Positions 57,758 through 64,000 of a DNA stretch of 64,000 bases are shown here, one piece after another (the first letter of the stretch is position 1; each line of letters begins with the position of its first letter). Origin of the DNA: Acinetobacter sp. 10FS3-1 (GTDB taxonomy: Bacteria > Pseudomonadota > Gammaproteobacteria > Pseudomonadales > Moraxellaceae); NCBI RefSeq assembly GCF_013343215.1, contig NZ_CP039143.1, positions 2,604,001 through 2,668,000 of the forward strand, written 5' to 3'. A program made the position numbers and the translations under genes. The notes under the pieces were generated by a model. That model did no database searches and was not told the DNA's origin. It saw only the letters and a list, made by a program, of their open reading frames with translations.

Positions 57758-58282
57758 TTAATCTTGATAAACCAAATTTGCTTTATCGATATTGTGACTG
57801 TCGATATCCAAAATCTGCTGTTTTTCTACTTCAACTTGAATCATTTCATTTTCAAGATTGACTGCAACCAGTTTGGCCTGGAATTTACGACGGTTATCGA
57901 CTGCACTAATCAGACGAAGCGCTACCGTCTGACCGATATAGCCTGACATCTGCTGCAACTCGAAGAAGGGACGATCCCAGCCAGGTGAAGAAACTTCAAG
58001 TGAATATTCGCCCGAAATTGGATCATGTACATCCAGTATGGCTCCAACCTGCTGTGTCACACGTACACAATCCTGAACCCCAATACCGCGCCCCTGTTCA
58101 ACTTCACCATCTTCATTGATCACAGGTTCAGCATTATCCTCAACCGGACGGTCAATATAGATGCGTAATAATGAACGTTTGCCCTGTGGCAGGAACTCAA
58201 TCCCCCACAGATTTACCTCACAGGCTTCAACTGCGGGTGCAATCAAGTCCTGAAGTGCTTGAGTTTTATTTGATAGCTTCAT
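57758..58282 (-). CDS. rimP: Ribosome maturation factor RimP
   Basis: A 174-residue protein binding the 30S subunit during early assembly. It shows [39 protein letters not shown] and the signature [14 protein letters not shown]. First protein gene of rimP-nusA-infB-rbfA. Two terminators lie between it and the tRNA-fMet array, so it probably has its own promoter in 58283-58403, not located precisely. Confidence 0.96.
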   Translation of the reverse strand: MKLSNKTQALQDLIAPAVEACEVNLWGIEFLPQGKRSLLRIYIDRPVEDNAEPVINEDGEVEQGRGIGVQDCVRVTQQVGAILDVHDPISGEYSLEVSSPGWDRPFFELQQMSGYIGQTVALRLISAVDNRRKFQAKLVAVNLENEMIQVEVEKQQILDIDSHNIDKANLVYQD

Positions 58283-58403
58283 TTACTCTCGTCATCTGGT
58301 GCGAATTTATGATCTATTTGACCACTACAAACCAATACAAACTATAGTAGTAGTGAAACATGGAGATTTGACCAAATAATGTCGACACTACACGATAGCC
58401 AAT

Positions 58404-58424
58404 AAAAAAGGGCGTAAATCGCCC
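58404..58424 (-). terminator. Second terminator after the tRNA-fMet array
   Basis: On the minus strand GGGCG-ATTTA-CGCCC is followed by TTTTTT. It backs up the terminator at 58466 and limits readthrough into rimP. Confidence 0.75.
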
Positions 58425-58465
58425 CAATTAATGCACAATCCAGATCTTTTTCAAATCCCACTGTG

Positions 58466-58492
58466 CAAAAAGGCCCACCTTGTTGTGAGCCT
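58466..58492 (-). terminator. Terminator of the tRNA-fMet array
   Basis: On the minus strand AGGCTCAC-AACAAG-GTGGGCCT is an 8-bp stem with one G-U pair followed by TTTT, 13 bases after the last tRNA. Confidence 0.8.
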
Positions 58493-58505
58493 CTTTTAAG
58501 AAACT

Positions 58506-58582
<77 letters not shown>

Positions 58583-58670
58583 TCAACGTGCAAAAATTAT
58601 ATACAAAAGATGAGAGCTTTTCAATCATAACTGCATCATTCTGCATATTTGTGATCTGTCGCTGAAAAAT

Positions 58671-58747
<77 letters not shown>

Positions 58748-58810
58748 TCAGCGTACAAATAACATTCAGCCTAATATAGACTGCTCTTAAAGTTTGCATC
58801 TTTAAAAGAT

Positions 58811-58887
<77 letters not shown>

Positions 58888-58966
58888 ACAACATGCAAAT
58901 TATTTTCTCAACTTAAATCAGATTTAAGCTGCCTTTTAAAAGTTTGCCTCTTTCAAAAGGATTGAT

Positions 58967-59043
<77 letters not shown>

Positions 59044-59066
59044 TCAACAGAAGTTTTGCTGCACAT

Positions 59067-59099
59067 CACCAACTTATATTCTGGATTCATAAGTTGGTG
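59067..59099. repeat. Inverted repeat that includes the 3' end of tRNA-Leu
   Basis: CACCAACTTAT (59067-59077) and ATAAGTTGGTG (59089-59099) are perfect 11-bp arms around an 11-base loop. On the minus strand one arm is the CACCA end of tRNA-Leu plus six bases. The hairpin would compete with the acceptor stem, so it may affect 3' processing. No T-run follows. Confidence 0.6.
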
Positions 59100-59179
59100 C
59101 GGAGGGGGGGACTTGAACCCCCACGCCCGAAAGCACTACCACCTCAAGGTAGCGTGTCTACCAATTCCACCACCACCGC
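59095..59179 (-). tRNA. tRNA-Leu (anticodon GAG)
   Basis: 85 bases with CCA and a long variable arm. The anticodon stem-loop CTACC-TTGAGGT-GGTAG gives GAG, and the T arm is GGGGG-TTCAAGT-CCCCC. The acceptor stem GCGGTGG/CCTCCGC has a T5-T68 mismatch. It is the first tRNA after secG, as leuU is in E. coli. Confidence 0.93.
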
Positions 59180-59232
59180 AGCTGTGACGCATTCTAGTCG
59201 CATCACCGGAAAAAAGAAAGGTTTAATTCAGA

Positions 59233-59562
59233 TTATTCGGTTTCTTGGGGTGCAGTTGGTGAAGTTTCAACCGGTTGTGCCGGAGCAGCTGAAACCGATT
59301 GCACCGAGGACAAACTGTAAGCATCGGTAGTTTGTTTCTTGGCGAAAATCGCCAAGGTGATGCTGGTAACAAAGAATAGCGCTGTAAAAACAGCAGTTAA
59401 ACGAGTCAGAAAATTACCAGAACCTGAGGCACCGAAGATCGTCGCTGCACCACCGCCGCCAAACGAGGCACCAGCATCCGCACCTTTACCATGCTGAACC
59501 AAAATCAAGACAATCATCAAAATCGCTAAGATAATATGTACTACCAGCACAAAAGTTTGCAT
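59233..59562 (-). CDS. secG: Protein translocase subunit SecG
   Basis: A 109-residue inner-membrane subunit of SecYEG. Two membrane helices lie at about residues 3-22 and 54-75, joined by the conserved loop LVQHGKGADAGASFGGG and the GSGNFLTRLTAV segment. The C-terminal tail is Ala/Pro/Gln-rich. An open frame runs upstream to 59640, overlapping tpiA, but GAGGAG before the ATG at 59562 and the family start (MQTFVLVVHI) fix this start. Follows tpiA by 13 bp, precedes tRNA-Leu. Confidence 0.96.
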   Translation of the reverse strand: MQTFVLVVHIILAILMIVLILVQHGKGADAGASFGGGGAATIFGASGSGNFLTRLTAVFTALFFVTSITLAIFAKKQTTDAYSLSSVQSVSAAPAQPVETSPTAPQETE

Positions 59563-59575
59563 GCTGAACTCCTCA

Positions 59576-60367
59576 TTATTGTGTATTTGCAAATGCTTGA
59601 GCAATTTGAAGGAATGACTCAGCATTGAGTGATGCACCACCCACCAATGCCCCGTTGATATCCGGGCAGGTTGCTAACTCTACTGCATTTTCCGGTTTTA
59701 CACTACCACCATATAAGATCGCAATTGTTTCGCCATAACCGGTAATCTGGCTTAAGCCTTGACGGATTTGCGCATGCATGGCCTGTGCATCCTGTGGAGA
59801 AGCAGTTTTCCCGGTGCCAATCGCCCAGATCGGCTCATAGGCAATAACGATGCGTTTCCACTGCTCTGCTTCGACCACCGCTGCAATATCACAAATCTGC
59901 TGCAATACCACTGCTTCGGCCTGCCCTGCCTCACGTTGTTCCAGACTTTCACCGACACAGTAAATCACGGTAAGCCCAGCATTCAGGGCATTTTTTATTT
60001 TGGCCTTTAAAATCTCAACGGTATCTGCAAACAGCTCACGACGCTCAGAATGACCGACCAGTACATACCTGATGTTGCTGTCTGCCAGCAACTCAGCACT
60101 GACTTCACCGGTATAAGCCCCAGTACCTGGAATGCGTGATACATCTTGGGCAACTGTATACACTGCACGATTGGCTGTAGACAGTTGTGCCTGAATTTGA
60201 GTCAGCGCAATCGAAATCGGTGCTACTCCGAGATGACATTGCGCTTCAGCAATCGGCGCAATTTCCAGTAATTCCGTCATACTACGAACTAGAGCACATG
60301 CATCTGCCTGAACCGGGTTCATTTTCCAGTTCCCCACCACCCACGGGATAATCGCCGAAACCGACAT
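59576..60367 (-). CDS. tpiA: Triosephosphate isomerase
   Basis: A 263-residue glycolytic enzyme interconverting DHAP and glyceraldehyde 3-phosphate. The catalytic Lys is in GNWKMN, the His in [11 protein letters not shown] and the Glu in [13 protein letters not shown]. The phosphate loop is [12 protein letters not shown]. An in-frame TTG lies two codons earlier, but AGG eight bases before the ATG at 60367 supports that start. tpiA-secG-tRNA is a usual gene order here. Confidence 0.97.
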   Translation of the reverse strand: MSVSAIIPWVVGNWKMNPVQADACALVRSMTELLEIAPIAEAQCHLGVAPISIALTQIQAQLSTANRAVYTVAQDVSRIPGTGAYTGEVSAELLADSNIRYVLVGHSERRELFADTVEILKAKIKNALNAGLTVIYCVGESLEQREAGQAEAVVLQQICDIAAVVEAEQWKRIVIAYEPIWAIGTGKTASPQDAQAMHAQIRQGLSQITGYGETIAILYGGSVKPENAVELATCPDINGALVGGASLNAESFLQIAQAFANTQ

Positions 60368-60647
60368 AAACAACCTATTTTACTGACATATCTTGAGTTG
60401 GGCCCATTCTACACGGAATTGGAAAATTTAAAGAATAGTTTTATTGAGCAGATTTTTCACTTTTGGCGCTTCCAAATGGTTATTTTTTGTTATCAGGTAA
60501 AAAAACGCCGGCTTCTTCCGACCAGTTCAAAGTTTTAGTGAATAGTAAGAAGATGACAGCACTCTCAGCTATGGTATTTTTATACAACAAACGTATAATT
60601 TCAAAGATAGCAAATTAAAAAAATTGAACTAATAGGCATATTGAAGC

Positions 60648-62363
60648 ATGACAGTATTACAGGGGACCCCGAGATTTACGGGGTTTATTCGTCGCTTAGT
60701 CGATGAAGGTGCATTATCGGCTGAAGAGATGCGGACTGCTTTGGACAAGGCCAAGCAGGAAAAAACGGATATCGTGGCGTATTTGATCGGCCACTATAAT
60801 CTTTCTCCAACGACAATTGCCGAAACAATTTCAGTTGAATTTGCCGAGCCTTTATTTGATCTGGGGGCGTATGATTCTGGACAAATCTTACGTGAAGAAA
60901 TAGATGAAAAATTAATTACCAAACACCGGGTTCTGCCAATTTTTAAGAGTGCCAATATCCTTTATATTGCCACCAGTAACCCGACCAATATTGAAGCCAT
61001 TGATGCAATCCGCTTTGCCACCAAACTGAATATTGAAAGTATTATTGTTGAATACAATAAACTGGAAAAACTGATTGAACAGAATTTCACCGAAGAAAGC
61101 ACGTTTGATTTTGATGACAGTTTTGATCTCGATCTTGATGTCGAAGGCAGTGAAATCTCGGATAAAGAAGACGAGGAAGACCAGGAAAAAGGCGAAGAAG
61201 CTCCTATTGTTAAATATATTAATAAATTGCTGATTGATGCAATCCGGATGGGTGCATCGGATCTGCATTTTGAGCCTTATGAAAAGATATACCGGGTTCG
61301 TTACCGAGTCGATGGGGTGCTGCGTCAAATTGCCACGCCACCTTTGCAATTAGCTAACCGTTTAGCCTCCCGCTTAAAAGTCATGTCACAAATGGATATT
61401 TCTGAAAAGCGTATTCCCCAAGATGGCCGTATCAAATTAAAGCTCTCCAAAAATAAAGCAATCGACTTCCGTGTGAACTCACTGCCTACCCTGTTTGGGG
61501 AAAAACTGGTACTGCGTATTCTGGATCCGTCCAGTGCAATGCTGGGAATTGATGCCTTGGGTTATGAGCCTGAACAGAAAGCCCTGTTTATGGCAGCCTT
61601 GGAGAAACCTCAAGGCATGCTATTGATTACCGGTCCTACCGGTTCGGGTAAAACCGTTTCCCTGTATACCGGCCTGAATATCTTAAACCGTGAAGATACC
61701 AATATTTCAACGGCCGAAGATCCGGTCGAGATTAACCTGCAAGGGATTAACCAGGTCAACGTCAACAACAAGGTCGGCCTGACCTTTTCCGCTGCACTTA
61801 AATCCTTCCTGCGTCAGGACCCGGATATTGTCATGGTCGGTGAGATTCGTGATCTGGAAACGGCTGAAATTGCCATCAAGGCGGCACAAACCGGACATAT
61901 GGTCATGTCCACACTGCACACCAACAGTGCACCGGAAACCCTGACTCGTTTACGCAATATGGGAGTTCCTTCTTTTAATATTGCAACCTCAGTCAACCTA
62001 GTCATTGCCCAGCGTCTGGCCCGCCGTCTATGCGCACAATGTAAAAAACCAGCCGATATTCCGAAGCAGAGCCTCTTGGAGATGGGCTTTACCGAAGAAG
62101 ATCTCCAACACCCGGAATTTCAGATTTATGAACCGGTTGGCTGCAATGAATGTCGAGAAGGCTATAAAGGTCGTGTCGGCATTTATGAAGTTATGAAAGT
62201 AACACCAGAAATTTCAAGAATTATTATGGAAGATGGCAATGCAATTGAAATTGCTCAGGCTTCTGCACATGCAGGTTTTAACAACTTACGTCGATCAGGT
62301 TTAATGAAGGTTATGCAGGGGGTGACGTCCTTACAGGAAGTCAATCGTGTAACCAGCGAATGA
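60648..62363 (+). CDS. pilB: Type IV pilus extension ATPase
   Basis: A 571-residue hexameric motor of pilus assembly, in the GspE/PilB family. The N-terminal MshEN-type domain lies at about residues 15-160 (PRFTGFIRRLVDEGALSAEEM), then an acidic linker (DKEDEEDQEKGEEAP). The ATPase core has Walker A GPTGSGKTVSLYT, an Asp box (TAEDPVEI), Walker B (FLRQDPDIVMVGEIRD) and a His box (GHMVMSTLHTNSAPET). The C-terminal tetracysteine zinc site is CAQC...CNEC. The 280 bp upstream contain TATAAT at 60594-60599 with no clear -35 box. Confidence 0.97.
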   Translation: MTVLQGTPRFTGFIRRLVDEGALSAEEMRTALDKAKQEKTDIVAYLIGHYNLSPTTIAETISVEFAEPLFDLGAYDSGQILREEIDEKLITKHRVLPIFKSANILYIATSNPTNIEAIDAIRFATKLNIESIIVEYNKLEKLIEQNFTEESTFDFDDSFDLDLDVEGSEISDKEDEEDQEKGEEAPIVKYINKLLIDAIRMGASDLHFEPYEKIYRVRYRVDGVLRQIATPPLQLANRLASRLKVMSQMDISEKRIPQDGRIKLKLSKNKAIDFRVNSLPTLFGEKLVLRILDPSSAMLGIDALGYEPEQKALFMAALEKPQGMLLITGPTGSGKTVSLYTGLNILNREDTNISTAEDPVEINLQGINQVNVNNKVGLTFSAALKSFLRQDPDIVMVGEIRDLETAEIAIKAAQTGHMVMSTLHTNSAPETLTRLRNMGVPSFNIATSVNLVIAQRLARRLCAQCKKPADIPKQSLLEMGFTEEDLQHPEFQIYEPVGCNECREGYKGRVGIYEVMKVTPEISRIIMEDGNAIEIAQASAHAGFNNLRRSGLMKVMQGVTSLQEVNRVTSE

Positions 62364-62394
62364 TCAGATGCAAATATAAAATAAGGATAAACAT

Positions 62395-63624
62395 ATGGCG
62401 GCAGTAAAAAAAGGCCAGATGATGCCGGTCTTCAGTTATGAAGGCATTGATCGCAAAGGGGTGAAGATCAAGGGGGAATTACCGGCACGCAATATGGCGC
62501 TGGCAAAAGTCAACTTGAGAAAACAAGGCATCAGCATCAAGACTATTCGACAGAAGAGAAAGAATATTCTTGAAGGCTTGATGAAAAAACGGGTCAGCAC
62601 CCTGGATATCACGATTTTTACCCGGCAGCTGGCGACCATGATGAAAGCGGGTGTACCGTTGGTTCAAGGCTTTGAAATCGTGGCAGAGGGACTAGAAAAC
62701 CCCGCTATGCGTGAAGTCGTGCTTGGTATTAAAGGAGAGGTCGAAGGCGGTAATACCTTTGCAGGTGCCTTACGTAAATATCCACAGTATTTTGACAATC
62801 TGTTCTGTTCGCTGGTGGAATCCGGTGAGCAGTCGGGTGCTCTGGAAACCATGCTCGACCGTGTCGCCATCTATAAAGAAAAGAGCGAGCTGCTAAAGCA
62901 GAAGATTAAAAAGGCCATGAAATATCCCATTGCAGTCATCGTTGTTGCTGTAATCGTGACTATTATTCTGATGGTTAAGGTCGTACCGGTCTTCCAGGAG
63001 TTGTTCTCCTCCTTCGGCGCCGATTTGCCTGCCTTTACCCAGATGGTGGTGAATATGTCAGAGTGGATGCAGAAGTATTGGTTCCTGATGATTATTGCCA
63101 TTGCAGTTGCTATTACCGCATTTCTGGAAGCCAAGAAACGCAGTAAAAAATTCCGGGACTTTCTGGATAAAGCTGCACTTAAGGCACCGATTTTTGGTGA
63201 CCTGGTTTATAAAGCGATTATTGCCCGTTATAGCCGTACCTTGTCGACGACTTTTGCTGCCGGTGTCCCACTGATTGATGCATTAGAATCGACAGCTGGA
63301 GCGACTAATAATGTGGTCTATGAAGATGCAGTCATGAAAATTCGCGAAGATGTCGCAACCGGGCAGCAGCTGCAATTTGCCATGCGTGTGACTGACAAGT
63401 TTCCTTCTATGGCCGTACAAATGGTCGCAATTGGTGAAGAATCAGGCGCCCTAGATGCCATGCTGGATAAAGTGGCAACCCACTATGAAAATGAAGTCGA
63501 TAATGCTGTCGATGGTCTTACTTCCATGATGGAGCCTCTGATTATGGCCATTCTGGGTGTGCTGGTCGGTGGTCTGGTGATTGCCATGTATCTTCCAATC
63601 TTCCAAATGGGCTCTGTGGTTTAA
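62395..63624 (+). CDS. pilC: Type IV pilus inner-membrane platform protein
   Basis: A 409-residue protein of the GspF/PilC family. Two homologous cytoplasmic domains (residues about 70-195 and 270-395) carry FTRQLATMMKAGVPLVQGFE and YSRTLSTTFAAGVPLIDALE. Membrane helices follow each, at about 170-195, 215-245 and near the C-terminus. It is the platform on which PilB and PilT act. An ATAAGGATAAACAT leader precedes the ATG. Confidence 0.97.
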   Translation: MAAVKKGQMMPVFSYEGIDRKGVKIKGELPARNMALAKVNLRKQGISIKTIRQKRKNILEGLMKKRVSTLDITIFTRQLATMMKAGVPLVQGFEIVAEGLENPAMREVVLGIKGEVEGGNTFAGALRKYPQYFDNLFCSLVESGEQSGALETMLDRVAIYKEKSELLKQKIKKAMKYPIAVIVVAVIVTIILMVKVVPVFQELFSSFGADLPAFTQMVVNMSEWMQKYWFLMIIAIAVAITAFLEAKKRSKKFRDFLDKAALKAPIFGDLVYKAIIARYSRTLSTTFAAGVPLIDALESTAGATNNVVYEDAVMKIREDVATGQQLQFAMRVTDKFPSMAVQMVAIGEESGALDAMLDKVATHYENEVDNAVDGLTSMMEPLIMAILGVLVGGLVIAMYLPIFQMGSVV

Positions 63625-64000
63625 TGCAAGACCTTATTTTTTATTTTTCTCACAATCCGACTGCGCTTTATCTCGCAGTTGGGCTTTTTAGTCTCTGTAT
63701 CGGCAGTTTTTTAAATGTGGTGATCTATCGCACGCCAAAAATGATGGAACAGGAGTGGCGTACTGACTGTCAGCTGTTCCTGCATCCTGATCAGCCCATC
63801 ATTGATGAAAGTAAAATCACCCTCAGCAAACCCGCCTCAACCTGTCCAAAATGTCAGACGCCAATTCGCTGGTATCAAAATATTCCAGTGATGAGCTGGA
63901 TATTATTGCGTGGTAAATGTGGTAACTGCAAACATCCAATCAGTATTCGCTATCCTTTTATAGAACTGTTAACTGCGATTTGTGCACTGATCGTTGTGGC
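63624..64000 (+). CDS. pilD: Prepilin peptidase / N-methyltransferase, truncated by window end
   Basis: The first 125 codons of a membrane enzyme that cleaves and N-methylates type IV prepilins. The ATG overlaps the pilC stop (TAATG). It begins with a membrane helix (LYLAVGLFSLCIGSFLNVVIYR) holding the family motif GSFLNVVIYRTP. The zinc-binding CPKC...CGNC domain (residues about 75-110) follows, then ISIRYPFIELLTA. The aspartyl protease residues lie beyond the window. pilB-pilC-pilD is the standard order. Confidence 0.95.
   Translation, partial: MQDLIFYFSHNPTALYLAVGLFSLCIGSFLNVVIYRTPKMMEQEWRTDCQLFLHPDQPIIDESKITLSKPASTCPKCQTPIRWYQNIPVMSWILLRGKCGNCKHPISIRYPFIELLTAICALIVV

Noticed and set aside
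59563-59640. N-terminal extension of secG
   Set aside because: It would overlap the end of tpiA and add a non-hydrophobic leader unlike any SecG. The ATG at 59562 has a proper ribosome binding site.

Overview
This window reads as chromosome of a Gammaproteobacterium of the genus Acinetobacter (Moraxellaceae). The best pointers are an Acr1-type fatty acyl-CoA reductase (42095-42982), the order pilMNOPQ-aroK-aroB-damX, a cell-wall cluster that lacks mraZ and stops after mraY, and a six-gene Mrp antiporter operon with fused A and B subunits. The species cannot be fixed by reading alone.

Layout. 1-4.6 kb is an AT-rich accessory stretch: two helix-turn-helix proteins, a small gene sharing twin operators with one of them, a HAD hydrolase, an orphan MbcA/ParS-type antitoxin, a 136-bp MITE-like element, a frameshifted HicB-like relic, an IS21-like terminus and a secreted protein of unknown function. 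4.8-8.1 kb holds a lemA-TPM-TPM operon and a ferritin-like metal-dependent hydrolase. 8.3-14.3 kb is gltBD (glutamate synthase), with a sigma-54-like promoter match upstream. 14.9-22.6 kb is pilMNOPQ-aroK-aroB-damX on the minus strand, divergent from PBP1a (22.8-25.3 kb). 25.4-33.4 kb is rlmA and the rsmH-ftsL-ftsI-murE-murF-mraY cluster. 33.5-43 kb carries a sulfate-binding protein, a small secreted protein, gltX with tRNA-Ala and tRNA-Glu, ettA, metY and acr1. 43.2-45.5 kb is hisIE and a UvrD-like helicase, followed by a decayed gene (45.5-46.3 kb). 46.8-53.0 kb is the Mrp (Mnh/Pha) Na+/H+ antiporter operon. 53.1-60.4 kb, on the minus strand, is tpiA-secG-tRNA-Leu-4x tRNA-fMet-rimP-nusA-infB-rbfA. 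60.6-64 kb is pilB-pilC-pilD, with pilD cut by the window end.

Functional links. The two pil clusters supply the inner-membrane alignment complex, the secretin, the extension ATPase, the platform protein and the prepilin peptidase of one type IV pilus machine. The tpiA-to-rbfA block groups initiator tRNA with translation initiation and ribosome maturation factors, much as in E. coli. PBP1a, the rsmH-mraY cluster and damX all serve cell wall synthesis and division.

No clearly new multi-gene system is visible. The least explained signals are the twin-operator switch at 0.9-1.5 kb, the mobile-element scars at 3.6-4.0 kb, a perfect 14-bp inverted repeat upstream of sbp, a hairpin that includes the 3' end of tRNA-Leu, and the fourfold tRNA-fMet array.
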